From Flavobacterium cucumis (GTDB taxonomy: Bacteria; Bacteroidota; Bacteroidia; Flavobacteriales; Flavobacteriaceae), in assembly GCF_900148835.1 (NCBI RefSeq), contig NZ_FRYK01000001.1, positions 124,001 to 188,000 on the forward strand: DNA of 64,000 bases. The letters are read 5' to 3'. How positions within the stretch are numbered: position 1 is the stretch's first letter; every line of letters starts with the position of its first letter. Positions 7,852-16,263 of the stretch are shown in pieces. The notes below the pieces were generated by a model that saw nothing but the letters and a program-made list of their open reading frames with translations, had not been told where the DNA came from and ran no database searches. The position numbers were made by a program, and so were the translations under genes.

Positions 7852-8577
7852 ATGAAAACAGCTATTAAACTATTTCTCTTTATCATTTCATTGTCTTTTT
7901 TTTCCTGCAATACCAATCTAAATTTTGGAGACGGAATTGAAGGAAGTGGTAATGTAGTAACAGAAAAAAGAACAATTAAAGAGTCATTTGAGAAAGTTAC
8001 TGTAAGTACAGGTATTAATTTACTTGTAGAACAAGGCACACCAAATGCAGTAGAAGTAGAAACCGATGATAATCTATTGCAATATGTGATTACTAAGGTT
8101 GAAAACGGAACTTTAATTGTTAAAATGGAAGGCAACATTAATACCCTTTCATCGATTGATGTAAGAATTCGAATGAATACAATTTCAGGATTGGAGAGTA
8201 CCAGCGGATCTCGAATAAACACAAAAAACACATTAAGAGGCACATCATTAGCTATAAAATCTAGCAGTGGTAGTGAAATCAATGCCAAACTAGAATACGA
8301 AAGCATAAGTTGTGAATCGTCAAGCGGAAGCAATATTACCGTTGCAGGTAAAGCCTTAAAGCTAACAACTGCCTCATCAAGTGGAAGTGAAATTGACGCA
8401 AATGAATTAGCCGCAAATGATGTCTATTCACAATCAACTAGCGGAAGTACAACTCGAGTTAAGCCTATTTTAAAATTAGATGCCAAGGCTTCTAGCGGAA
8501 GTACAATAGAATATGTTCAAGCTCCAAAATCAATCGAAAAAGAAGAAACTTCTGGAGGAAGCGTAGATGGAAATTAA
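7852..8577 (+). CDS. DUF2807 (putative auto-transporter adhesin, head GIN domain) lipoprotein
   Basis: 241 residues with a clear lipoprotein signal (FFSC, Cys19). The DUF2807/GIN domain begins near residue 28 with GSGNVVTEKR. The C-terminal half is a run of SSGSEI / SSGSNI / TSGSTT / SSGSTI repeats spaced about 20 residues apart, as expected for rungs of a beta-helix. It ends with TSGGSVDGN. It is last gene of the padR-pspC cluster (21 bp gap). Function of GIN-domain proteins is not established; polysaccharide or surface interactions have been suggested. Confidence 0.88.
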   Translation: MKTAIKLFLFIISLSFFSCNTNLNFGDGIEGSGNVVTEKRTIKESFEKVTVSTGINLLVEQGTPNAVEVETDDNLLQYVITKVENGTLIVKMEGNINTLSSIDVRIRMNTISGLESTSGSRINTKNTLRGTSLAIKSSSGSEINAKLEYESISCESSSGSNITVAGKALKLTTASSSGSEIDANELAANDVYSQSTSGSTTRVKPILKLDAKASSGSTIEYVQAPKSIEKEETSGGSVDGN

Positions 8578-8676
8578 GAACAGACTGTTTGAAAAATTTT
8601 TAACAAATTATTAATATTCAAACCTTTAAAAATATTTAATTTTACACTGCAATCAACTAAACTAAAAACTATTCTC

Positions 8677-8751
8677 ATGATAAAGCTAGTCATTCAAATA
8701 ATAGAATTTGTATTTACTTTCATAGCTGCTATGATAGAAGCAATAATATAA
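8677..8751 (+). CDS. Candidate 24-residue hydrophobic peptide
   Basis: A short ORF too small for routine calling: ATG at 8677, stop TAA at 8749-8751. It begins MIKLVIQIIEFVFTFIAAM and continues IEAII, so it is a single hydrophobic helix with charges only at Lys3, Glu10 and Glu22. A strong terminator follows 4 bp after the stop, which marks this as a short transcript about 110-130 nt long. A partial -7 match (TAATTTTA, 8637-8644) lies 32 bp upstream. It could be a type I toxin-like or small regulatory membrane peptide, or simply an sRNA with a chance ORF. No homologue was recognised. Confidence 0.4.
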   Translation: MIKLVIQIIEFVFTFIAAMIEAII

Positions 8752-8755
8752 TTTA

Positions 8756-8787
8756 AAAACATCGGAACTTACACCGATGTTTTTTTA
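8756..8787 (+). terminator. Intrinsic terminator after the small peptide ORF
   Basis: AAACATCGG (8757-8765) pairs with CCGATGTTT (8774-8782), 8-nt loop, followed by U residues on the plus strand. Confidence 0.85.
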
Positions 8788-8793
8788 TATTTG
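8786..8793 (+). promoter_or_regulatory. -7 element for the second DUF2807 gene
   Basis: TATATTTG, a full TAnnTTTG match, begins inside the U-run of the preceding terminator and lies 20 bp before the ATG at 8814. The second DUF2807 gene is therefore likely transcribed on its own. Confidence 0.55.
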
Positions 8794-8813
8794 TAGAATA
8801 AATACAACTAATA

Positions 8814-9656
8814 ATGTTAAAAAAAATCCTCTTTTTACTTGTTGCGTTCATTGCAACTTCGTCATCCTTTTGTCAAAAAAAAGATAAAATAAAAGGATCT
8901 AAAATAGTTACTATAACACTCAAAGAATTGAAAAGCTTTGAAAATATTGAAGTAAATGATAATTTCGAAGTCTTATTAGTAAAAGGAGAACAAACTTCAT
9001 TAGAAATAGAGGCGGATGATAATCTTCACGAAATTATCAATTATGAAGTCTCAGGAAATACATTAAGAATTAATGCTTTGAAAGAAGCAATTAGCTTCAA
9101 AAAATTTTCGGTAAGAATAAACTATTCAGACAGTCTAAAATTAATTATTGCACGAAACGAAACCGTTTTAAAAGCGCTAGCTGATTTAGATGTAACGAAT
9201 ATAACAATCAAAAATTACAACGAATCTAAGTCTTTTCTCAACGTAAAATCAAAAAATTTCTCCTTAATTCTAGATGACAAATCAGAAGCAGAAATAAATG
9301 TTAAATCTGAGAACACTACTTTAGAATTAAGTAAAAACAGTGAATTAAAAGCTCTAATTACTGCTACAGATACCAAAATTGACATGTATCAAAAAAGTAG
9401 CGCTACTGTTGAAGGAACTACTACCAATGCAAAATTTAGACTTGATAATAATTCCGATTTAACAGCTAAAAAATTCGCAATAGAAAATCTTGAAATTGAC
9501 ATTGAAAGTTATTCAAAATGTGCAACAAGTGTTAGTAAAGAAATCCACATTGAGTCTTCTGGAAAATCCCAACTCGAATTATTTGGAGAACCCAAAATAA
9601 CTATTGGAAAGTTTACTGATAACGCTACCCTTTACAAAAAAGAAAATAACAGATAA
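8814..9656 (+). CDS. DUF2807 (head GIN domain) exported protein
   Basis: 280 residues with an N-terminal signal sequence ending near SSSFCQKK (possible lipid-modified Cys20). The DUF2807 region covers about residues 40-240 and has the same layout as the protein at 7852-8577 (FENIEVNDNFEVLLVKGEQ, EIEADDNLHEIINYEV), but the SSGS rungs are replaced by more divergent Ser/Lys/Asn-rich repeats. It is probably an older paralogue from a tandem duplication. It has its own -7 element and a terminator behind it, so its control may differ from the padR operon. Confidence 0.82.
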   Translation: MLKKILFLLVAFIATSSSFCQKKDKIKGSKIVTITLKELKSFENIEVNDNFEVLLVKGEQTSLEIEADDNLHEIINYEVSGNTLRINALKEAISFKKFSVRINYSDSLKLIIARNETVLKALADLDVTNITIKNYNESKSFLNVKSKNFSLILDDKSEAEINVKSENTTLELSKNSELKALITATDTKIDMYQKSSATVEGTTTNAKFRLDNNSDLTAKKFAIENLEIDIESYSKCATSVSKEIHIESSGKSQLELFGEPKITIGKFTDNATLYKKENNR

Positions 9657-9663
9657 GTAACGA

Positions 9664-9716
9664 AACAACATAAAAAAGCTCCTTTTTTTTAAAAAAAGGA
9701 GCTTTTTTATGTTGTT
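9664..9716. terminator. Long, near loop-less bidirectional terminator
   Basis: Two 26-nt arms (9664-9689 and 9691-9716) are exact inverted copies around a single T. Core GGAGC/GCTCC is flanked by A and T runs, so a U-tract follows the stem on both strands. It separates the convergent DUF2807 gene and trxB. Confidence 0.9.
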
Positions 9717-9721
9717 AATAA

Positions 9722-10669
9722 TTACCCTTTCGAAGCTAAATAACGTTCTGCATCTAAGGCAGCCATACAACCTGTACCCGCAGCTGTAATTGCCTGACGA
9801 TAAACATGATCTGCCGCATCACCTGCAACAAATACACCTGGTACATTTGTTTTTGAACTTCCTGGTACATTTACAATATAGCCTGTTTCGTCCAACGTAA
9901 TATAATCTGCAAAAATATCAGTATTTGGCTTGTGACCAATCGCTACGAAAAATCCTGTTGCTGGAATTTCAATAACTTCTCCTGTAGCTCTATTTTTAGC
10001 TTTTACTCCTGTCACCACTTGTCCATCACCTAAAACTTCTTCCGTTTCCGTATGCATTAAAATTTCGATGTTCTCCGTTTTCTGTACACGTTCTGCCATA
10101 ATTTTAGAAGCTCTAAATTTATCACTACGAACCAACATCGTAACTTTTTTACATAATTTAGATAAGTAATGTGCTTCTTCACAAGCACTATCTCCTGCTC
10201 CAACGATTACCACTTCCTGATTTCTATAGAAAAATCCATCACAAACAGCACAAGCTGAAACACCACCACCTAATTTTAAATAATGTTGCTCCGATGCTAA
10301 TCCTAAATATTTAGCGGATGCTCCAGTAGAAATAATTACCGTTTCTGCGTGGATTTCAATCGTATCATTAATCCAAACTTTATGAATAGCTCCAGAGAAA
10401 TCTACTTTAGTAGCCCAACCATCACGAATATCCGAACCAAAACGTTTTGCTTGCTCTTGCAACTGAACCATCATTTCAGGTCCGGTTACACCATCAGGAT
10501 ATCCAGGAAAATTTTCAACTTCATTAGTTGTTGTTAACTGACCTCCAGGTTGCTGTCCTTGATATAAAACTGGATTCATATTCGCTCTAGCCGCATAGAT
10601 TGCTGCAGTATAACCTGCTGGACCAGAACCTATAATTAAACATTTTACTTTTTCGATTGTATCTGACAT
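9722..10669 (-). CDS. trxB: Thioredoxin-disulfide reductase
   Basis: 315 residues. A flavoenzyme that uses NADPH to reduce thioredoxin in the cytoplasm. The FAD-binding motif GSGPAGY (14-20), the redox-active CAVC (140-143) followed by DGFFYRN, the NADPH-binding GAGDSA (157-162) and the C-terminal GVFVAGDAADHVYRQ segment are all present. Length is normal for the low-molecular-weight TrxR class. It is transcribed alone; TACATTTG (10700-10693, minus strand) 24 bp upstream of the ATG is a good -7 element. Confidence 0.98.
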   Translation of the reverse strand: MSDTIEKVKCLIIGSGPAGYTAAIYAARANMNPVLYQGQQPGGQLTTTNEVENFPGYPDGVTGPEMMVQLQEQAKRFGSDIRDGWATKVDFSGAIHKVWINDTIEIHAETVIISTGASAKYLGLASEQHYLKLGGGVSACAVCDGFFYRNQEVVIVGAGDSACEEAHYLSKLCKKVTMLVRSDKFRASKIMAERVQKTENIEILMHTETEEVLGDGQVVTGVKAKNRATGEVIEIPATGFFVAIGHKPNTDIFADYITLDETGYIVNVPGSSKTNVPGVFVAGDAADHVYRQAITAAGTGCMAALDAERYLASKG

Positions 10670-10692
10670 AACTTTTAATCTTTTAAGAGTAG

Positions 10693-10700
10693 CAAATGTA
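10693..10700 (-). promoter_or_regulatory. -7 element for trxB
   Basis: TACATTTG on the minus strand is a full TAnnTTTG match 24 bp upstream of the trxB ATG. No clean TTTG at -33. Confidence 0.5.
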
Positions 10701-10768
10701 AGTTTTTAATTAAAATTATTTCTTAAAATTGAATTAGTTTTAACTATAAGTGTATAGTTTTTTGAAAT

Positions 10769-10801
10769 AAAAAAACCTTCCTGAAGTTTCAAGAAGGTTT
10801 T
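10769..10801 (-). terminator. Terminator of the tRNA-Pro gene
   Basis: AAAACCTTC (10772-10780) pairs with GAAGGTTTT (10793-10801); on the minus strand seven U residues follow. It starts immediately after the tRNA 3' end. Confidence 0.85.
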
Positions 10802-10802
10802 G

Positions 10803-10877
10803 TCGGGGTGGCAGGATTCGAACCTGCGGCCTCCTGCTCCCAAAGCAGGCGCGATAACCGGGCTACGCTACACCCCG
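10803..10877 (-). tRNA. tRNA-Pro (anticodon TGG)
   Basis: Full cloverleaf on the minus strand: acceptor CGGGGTG/CACCCCG with discriminator A, D-arm with AGCCCGGTT, anticodon stem CCTGC/GCAGG with loop TTTGGGA giving TGG, and T-arm GCAGGTTCGAATCCTGC. The CCA end is not encoded. Confidence 0.97.
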
Positions 10878-11032
10878 AATTTGTGAGTGCAAATATAGGA
10901 CTAATTTCTATTGTTCCAAACAAATCAATTCTTTTTTTGAAATAAATCTTCAGTACTATTCAAACTATATTTTTTAGCCGATTAAGCACAAACTTTCTAA
11001 CCAAAAACAAAAAACACTTAGAATATTATTTC

Positions 11033-11040
11033 TATTTTTG
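11033..11040 (+). promoter_or_regulatory. -7 element for the udk operon
   Basis: TATTTTTG matches TAnnTTTG, 27 bp upstream of the udk ATG at 11068. It supports that start, because an upstream in-frame TTG/CTG-type start would lie at the transcription start itself. Confidence 0.5.
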
Positions 11041-11067
11041 CTAAAATTAAAAAAGACAACCTTTTAT

Positions 11068-11676
11068 ATGCTAATTATTGGAATTGCCGGTGGTACCGGA
11101 AGTGGAAAGACAACAGTTGTTCATCAGATTATGAATGAGTTACCTGCAACAGAAGTAGGCATCATCTCTCAAGACTCTTACTATAAAGAAACACACCATT
11201 TGAGTTATGAGGAACGCACTAAAATAAATTTTGATCATCCTAGAGCCATTGATTTCGAATTGTTAGTAGCCCATCTTAAAGATTTGAAAGTTGGAAAAAC
11301 AATTGAACAACCCGTTTACTCTTTCGTTACACATGATAGAACTGACGATAAAATCATCACACATCCAAGAAAAGTAATGATAGTGGAAGGAATTTTAATT
11401 TTAACGAATCCCGAATTAAGAGATATGTTTGATATCAAAGTATACGTTCACGCAGATTCAGACGAACGTTTAATTCGTCGTTTAAAACGTGATATTGCAG
11501 AACGTGGTCGTGACATGGAAGAAGTTTTGAATCGCTATCAAACCACATTAAAACCCATGCATGAGCAATTTATTGAACCTACAAAGGCTTTCGCTGACAT
11601 CATTATTCCAAATGACAAATACAATACGGTAGCTATTGATGTAGTGCGTGCCGTAATCAACCAAAGAATTGCATAA
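11068..11676 (+). CDS. udk: Uridine kinase
   Basis: 202 residues from the ATG at 11068, which places the P-loop GGTGSGKTT at residues 8-16 as is normal for the family. It phosphorylates uridine and cytidine with ATP or GTP in pyrimidine salvage. SQDSYYK, the NFDHPRAIDFELL segment and the RRLKRDIAERGRD lid region are typical of Udk. Its stop overlaps the next start (TAATG), so it is translationally coupled to the ftsB-like gene. An in-frame upstream start at 11038 would add 10 residues and looks unlikely. Confidence 0.96.
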   Translation: MLIIGIAGGTGSGKTTVVHQIMNELPATEVGIISQDSYYKETHHLSYEERTKINFDHPRAIDFELLVAHLKDLKVGKTIEQPVYSFVTHDRTDDKIITHPRKVMIVEGILILTNPELRDMFDIKVYVHADSDERLIRRLKRDIAERGRDMEEVLNRYQTTLKPMHEQFIEPTKAFADIIIPNDKYNTVAIDVVRAVINQRIA

Positions 11677-12029
11677 TGACAAAAATAAAGAATTTAATTG
11701 CCAAATATCCTTTTTTAGCGTTCATTATGAATCGCTACATTTTGGTATTAATTCTTTTTACGGTTTGGATGCTTTTCTTTGACAATTATTCCTATTTAGA
11801 ACATCGTGTTTTAGATAAGGAAATTGAAGAAATTGAAAATAATATTCAGTATTATAAAACTGAAATCAAAAAAGACAGCACAAAAATCAAAGAATTGAAA
11901 AACGATGACCGAATCGAAAAATATGCGCGCGAGAAATATTTCATGAAACGCGATAACGAAGACATCTATATCATCGAATTTGAAGACGAAAAGAAAGCTG
12001 CTGCCGAAAAAACAACTAGTAACAATTAA
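11676..12029 (+). CDS. FtsB/DivIC-type septum formation protein
   Basis: 117 residues. One N-terminal membrane helix (about residues 18-37) is followed by a coiled coil (about 45-80, EIEEIENNIQYYKTEIKKDSTKIKEL) and a short C-terminal domain with YAREKYFMKRDNEDIYIIE, the pattern conserved in FtsB/DivIC proteins. These form the FtsQLB/DivIB-FtsL-DivIC complex that activates septal wall synthesis. It overlaps udk by one base and sits 11 bp ahead of mutA. The family call is secure; assignment to FtsB or DivIC is a naming issue. Confidence 0.88.
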   Translation: MTKIKNLIAKYPFLAFIMNRYILVLILFTVWMLFFDNYSYLEHRVLDKEIEEIENNIQYYKTEIKKDSTKIKELKNDDRIEKYAREKYFMKRDNEDIYIIEFEDEKKAAAEKTTSNN

Positions 12030-12040
12030 ACATATAATTC

Positions 12041-13402
12041 GTGGCTAATAACAATTTATTTTCCGATTTTGAAGCCGTTTCTTCTAAACAATGGAAGCAA
12101 CAAATTCAATACGAACTAAAAGGTGCTGATTACAACGAAACCTTAGTTTGGGAAAGTCCAGAAGGCATTAAAGTAAAACCTTTTTATCATAACGATGAAG
12201 ATTCGATTGCTTCAAATGCTATTTCATCTGCAAAACCTTTTTCAATAGTTCAAAATATTTTTGTTCACGAAGTAAAAAAATCGAATGCTCGTGCGCTAGA
12301 AACATTACAAAGAGGAGCAGAAAGCGTTCGTTTTACTTTAGAAAATGATTCTGTTTCTATTGAAGAATTGATGCAAAATCTTCCGTTAGAAAATGTGAAT
12401 TATTATTTCGATTTACCTTTTCTTTCTGTTGAATTTTCAAATAAAATTAATGAATTTGCATCAAAAAATAAAGCCAACATTTTTATTCAAAATGACCCAA
12501 TCGAACAATTAGCAAAGGACGGAAATTGGTTTGAAAACCTTGAAAAAGATTTCGAAAAGCTTAATACAATAGCTTCAAAAACAACTGTCCCGTTTTTAAC
12601 TATTTCAAGCGGAATTTATCAAAATGCTGGCGCGAATATCGTACAACAATTGGCTTACACTTTAGCACAAGCAAACGAATATTTCAATAGAATTCCAGCT
12701 ATTAACCAACCGATTACAATTGAAGTAGCTGTTGGAACAAATTACTTTTTTGAAATTGCTAAACTAAGAGCGTTACGCATTTTATTCAATACATTAGCAT
12801 CAGAATACAATCATAATTTTGATTGTCATATCATAGCAACTCCAACAAAACGCAACAAAACCTTATACGATTACAACGTAAACATGTTGCGTACGACTAC
12901 CGAATGTATGTCTGCCATTTTAGGTGGAGCTGATGCAGTTGCGAATTTAGCTTACGATGCCATTTATCACAAAGACAACGAGTTTGGCGATAGAATTTCG
13001 AGAAACCAATTGTTAGTTTTAAAACACGAAAGTTATTTCGATAAAGTAAATAATCCAGCTGATGGTGCTTATTATATTGAAACGTTAACAGAACAATTAG
13101 CCGAAAAAGCCTTGGAATTATTCAAAGACATCGAGAAAAATGGCGGTTTGATTTCGCAATTAATTGATGGAACTATCCAAAGAAAAATCAACGAAAGCGC
13201 TCAAAAAGAACAAGAACTTTTCGATTCAGGGAAAGAAGTTTTATTGGGAACCAACAAGTATCCAAACAAAAACGACCAAATGAAAAACGACTTGGAATTG
13301 TATCCTTTCGTAAAACAAAACGCCAGAAAAACGCTAATCACACCGATTATCGAAAAACGTTTGGCTGAAAAATTAGAACAAGAACGATTAGCTTCAGAAT
13401 AA
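12041..13402 (+). CDS. mutA: Methylmalonyl-CoA mutase small (beta) subunit
   Basis: 453 residues. It is the non-catalytic partner of the B12-dependent heterodimer that interconverts succinyl-CoA and (R)-methylmalonyl-CoA. The protein has the TIM-barrel domain only, including YNVNMLRTTTECMSAILGGADAV and the C-terminal NPADGAYYIETLTEQLAEKALELF segment, and it lacks a cobalamin-binding DxHxxG motif, as small subunits do. The start codon is GTG at 12041, 11 bp after ftsB. The partner gene mutB is 641 bp downstream, separated by a toxin-antitoxin pair. Confidence 0.95.
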   Translation: MANNNLFSDFEAVSSKQWKQQIQYELKGADYNETLVWESPEGIKVKPFYHNDEDSIASNAISSAKPFSIVQNIFVHEVKKSNARALETLQRGAESVRFTLENDSVSIEELMQNLPLENVNYYFDLPFLSVEFSNKINEFASKNKANIFIQNDPIEQLAKDGNWFENLEKDFEKLNTIASKTTVPFLTISSGIYQNAGANIVQQLAYTLAQANEYFNRIPAINQPITIEVAVGTNYFFEIAKLRALRILFNTLASEYNHNFDCHIIATPTKRNKTLYDYNVNMLRTTTECMSAILGGADAVANLAYDAIYHKDNEFGDRISRNQLLVLKHESYFDKVNNPADGAYYIETLTEQLAEKALELFKDIEKNGGLISQLIDGTIQRKINESAQKEQELFDSGKEVLLGTNKYPNKNDQMKNDLELYPFVKQNARKTLITPIIEKRLAEKLEQERLASE

Positions 13403-13429
13403 TTTCGTAACTTTCAGAAAAAGAAGACC

Positions 13430-13750
13430 ATGGAAGCAATTAGAAGATTTGTAAAAGTAAAAAATCATCAAGTAAACATTACTTTACCTGAAGATTTTAA
13501 TGCAGAAGAAGTAGAAGTTATTATTCTTCCAACTTCCAAGGAATATCAAATTCCACAATGGCAAATTGATGAAGTTAGAGAACGAACCGAAAACTATTTG
13601 AAGAATCCTTCAATTGGAATTGAATTTGATGATAATACTTTATCTGACGAAGATAAAAAGTTATTGGATTTTAGAGCCAATCAACCAAAAGAAGACTTCA
13701 TTTCAGGAGAAGAATCAATAAACAGATTGAAGAAAAAATATGGAATATAA
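13430..13750 (+). CDS. Putative antitoxin of a RelE/ParE-type module
   Basis: 106 residues. The N-terminal part (RRFVKVKNHQVNITLPEDF, EVEVIILPT) resembles the beta-strand start of small antitoxin-like proteins in Bacteroidota that precede ParE toxins; the C-terminal half is acidic and probably disordered, as is usual for toxin-neutralising tails. Its 3' end overlaps the toxin gene by 11 bp, the typical coupled arrangement with the antitoxin first. No DNA-binding fold was recognised with certainty. It lies 27 bp behind mutA on the same strand. Confidence 0.7.
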   Translation: MEAIRRFVKVKNHQVNITLPEDFNAEEVEVIILPTSKEYQIPQWQIDEVRERTENYLKNPSIGIEFDDNTLSDEDKKLLDFRANQPKEDFISGEESINRLKKKYGI

Positions 13751-14033
13751 GGTTATTGTTTCGCCATTAGCAATTAATGATATTGAAAAAATTACCGACT
13801 TTTATGAAGCCATAACTATTGAGATTGTGATCAGATTCTTGGAAGAACTTGAAGAAGCATATAAAGTTTTAAGTATAAATCCTCATTTCCAAATTAAATA
13901 TAAATCATATAGGTCGATTCCTCTAAAAGTTTTTCCTTTTATATTAATTTTTGAAATTGACGAACACAATAAAGAAATAAAAATATTAAGTTGCTTTCAT
14001 ACATCTAGAAGCACCAAAAAATACCCAAAATAG
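13740..14033 (+). CDS. RelE/ParE family toxin
   Basis: 97 residues with the compact ParE/RelE pattern: [23 protein letters not shown] at the start, a helical hairpin ending in [13 protein letters not shown] [16 protein letters not shown], the [26 protein letters not shown] beta-sheet, and the terminal [11 protein letters not shown]. ParE toxins poison gyrase and RelE toxins cut mRNA on the ribosome; which of these applies cannot be told. It starts inside the antitoxin gene and ends 10 bp before mutB, so the pair is wedged into the mutAB operon. Confidence 0.85.
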   Translation: MEYKVIVSPLAINDIEKITDFYEAITIEIVIRFLEELEEAYKVLSINPHFQIKYKSYRSIPLKVFPFILIFEIDEHNKEIKILSCFHTSRSTKKYPK

Positions 14034-14043
14034 TTTTATAACT

Positions 14044-16173
14044 ATGAGAAAAAACATACAACATTTAACTTTGGAGAAATCCAAAAACTTGAAACCTGAA
14101 ACGTTAAACTTGAAACAAAAGTTTACAACTGCCGAAGGAATTGAAGTAAAATCAACTTACACTAAAGAAGATATTGCTACTTTAGAACATCTTGGTTTTG
14201 GAGCTGGTTTTGCACCAAATCTTCGCGGACCTTACGCAACCATGTACGTTCGCCGACCTTGGACGATTCGTCAATATGCGGGATTTTCTACTGCGGAAGA
14301 AAGTAATGCTTTTTACAGAAGAAATTTAGCAGCTGGACAAAAAGGTTTATCCGTTGCCTTCGATTTAGCTACACACAGAGGTTACGACTCAGACCACGAA
14401 AGAGTTGTTGGTGATGTTGGAAAAGCTGGAGTTGCGATTGACTCGGTGGAAGATATGAAAGTACTTTTCGACCAAATTCCGTTGGGTGAAATGTCGGTTT
14501 CGATGACGATGAATGGTGCGGTTTTACCTATTATGGCGTTCTACATCGTAGCAGCAGAAGAACAAGGCGTTGCTCCTAACCTATTGTCGGGAACGATTCA
14601 GAATGATATTTTGAAGGAATTCATGGTGCGAAATACCTATATTTATCCACCAACGCCTTCAATGAAAATTATTGCGGATATTTTCGAATATACGAGTAAA
14701 AACATGCCAAAATTCAACTCGATTTCGATTTCGGGTTACCACATGCAAGAAGCGGGAGCTACTGCAGATATTGAATTAGCTTACACTTTAGCAGATGGTT
14801 TGGAATACATTCGTACCGGTTTAGCAGCGGGAATGGATATTGATACGTTCGCTCCTCGCCTATCGTTTTTCTGGGCGATTGGAATGAATCATTTTATGGA
14901 AATTGCAAAAATGCGTGCCGGTCGTATGCTTTGGGCAAAACTATTAAAACAATTCAATCCAAAAGACGAAAAATCATTAGCTTTAAGAACGCATTGCCAA
15001 ACTTCGGGTTGGAGTTTAACCGAGCAAGATCCTTTTAATAACGTAGCTCGAACTGCTATTGAAGCAGCGGCAGCAGCCTTTGGAGGAACGCAATCGTTAC
15101 ATACGAATGCTTTGGACGAAGCGATTGCTTTACCAACCGATTTCTCCGCTCGAATTGCTCGTAATACCCAAATCTTTTTACAAGAAGAAACCAAAATTTG
15201 CAAAACGGTGGATCCTTGGGCAGGAAGTTACTATGTAGAAAGTTTAACAGCTGAAATTGCTGAGAAAGCTTGGGCACTAATTGAAGAAGTAGAAGCATTA
15301 GGCGGCATGACCAAAGCGATTGAAGCGGGTATTCCAAAATTAAGAATTGAAGAAGCGGCTGCGCGCAAACAAGCCCGTATCGACAGTAGTCAAGATATCA
15401 TTGTTGGAGTGAACAAATACCGTTTGGAAAAAGAAGATCCATTACATATTTTGGATGTGGATAACCAAATGGTGCGCAAACAACAAATTGAACGTTTAGA
15501 CCAAATTAAAGCGACTCGCGATAATGCTAAAGTTGCCGAATGTTTAGCAAAATTAACCGAGAGCGCTAAAAATGGTGGTGAAAATTTACTATCTTTAGCA
15601 GTAGAAGCAGCACGAAACAGAGCTACATTAGGCGAAATTAGTGATGCTTTAGAAGTAGTTTTTGGAAGATATAAAGCACAAATTAGAAGTTTTAGCGGCG
15701 TGTATAGTAAAGAAATTAAAAACGACGAAAGTTTTGAAAAAGCAAAACAATTAGCCGATGCTTTCGCGAAGAAAGAAGGGCGTCGTCCTCGTATTATGAT
15801 TGCGAAAATGGGACAAGACGGTCACGATCGTGGTGCGAAAGTTGTAGCAACAGGTTATGCCGACGTTGGATTTGACGTGGACATTGGTCCGTTATTCCAA
15901 ACGCCACAAGAAGCTGCAAAACAAGCGGTGGAAAACGACGTACACATTTTAGGCGTTTCTTCGTTAGCGGCGGGACACAAAACTTTAGTACCACAAGTGA
16001 TTGAAGAACTAAAAAAATATGGAAGAGAAGATATTATGGTAATTGTTGGTGGCGTTATCCCAGCACAAGACTACCAATTCTTATTCGACACTGGAGCAGT
16101 AGCTGTTTTTGGTCCTGGAACTAAAATTAGCGATGCCGCAATTACGATATTAGAGGTTTTATTGGAGGAGTAA
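14044..16173 (+). CDS. mutB: Methylmalonyl-CoA mutase large (alpha) subunit
   Basis: 709 residues, the catalytic B12-dependent subunit. The TIM barrel (about 35-540) includes [19 protein letters not shown] and [28 protein letters not shown]. The C-terminal cobalamin domain (about 575-709) carries [10 protein letters not shown] with the DxHxxG cobalt-ligand motif, plus [11 protein letters not shown] and [11 protein letters not shown]. The first 30 residues ([16 protein letters not shown]) are encoded by a CTTGAAAC-type repeat that elsewhere in this window is intergenic. With MutA it links the TCA cycle to propionate metabolism. Confidence 0.97.
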   Translation: MRKNIQHLTLEKSKNLKPETLNLKQKFTTAEGIEVKSTYTKEDIATLEHLGFGAGFAPNLRGPYATMYVRRPWTIRQYAGFSTAEESNAFYRRNLAAGQKGLSVAFDLATHRGYDSDHERVVGDVGKAGVAIDSVEDMKVLFDQIPLGEMSVSMTMNGAVLPIMAFYIVAAEEQGVAPNLLSGTIQNDILKEFMVRNTYIYPPTPSMKIIADIFEYTSKNMPKFNSISISGYHMQEAGATADIELAYTLADGLEYIRTGLAAGMDIDTFAPRLSFFWAIGMNHFMEIAKMRAGRMLWAKLLKQFNPKDEKSLALRTHCQTSGWSLTEQDPFNNVARTAIEAAAAAFGGTQSLHTNALDEAIALPTDFSARIARNTQIFLQEETKICKTVDPWAGSYYVESLTAEIAEKAWALIEEVEALGGMTKAIEAGIPKLRIEEAAARKQARIDSSQDIIVGVNKYRLEKEDPLHILDVDNQMVRKQQIERLDQIKATRDNAKVAECLAKLTESAKNGGENLLSLAVEAARNRATLGEISDALEVVFGRYKAQIRSFSGVYSKEIKNDESFEKAKQLADAFAKKEGRRPRIMIAKMGQDGHDRGAKVVATGYADVGFDVDIGPLFQTPQEAAKQAVENDVHILGVSSLAAGHKTLVPQVIEELKKYGREDIMVIVGGVIPAQDYQFLFDTGAVAVFGPGTKISDAAITILEVLLEE

Positions 16174-16200
16174 ACCTCATTTAATCAATATACCAACAAA

Positions 16201-16222
16201 AAACCAGCTTTACAGCTGGTTT
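16201..16222. terminator. Terminator between mutB and the amidohydrolase gene
   Basis: AAACCAGCT (16201-16209) pairs with AGCTGGTTT (16214-16222), loop TTAC, flanked by A-rich and T-rich sequence. It separates convergent genes and may work both ways. Confidence 0.75.
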
Positions 16223-16263
16223 TATTATTTAAATTCATCATTCATGTGTAACTTCCGTAACCG

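Noticed and set aside
7842..8333. 163-codon minus-strand frame opposite the DUF2807 gene
   Set aside because: Antisense shadow of a gene with a clear signal peptide and repeats.
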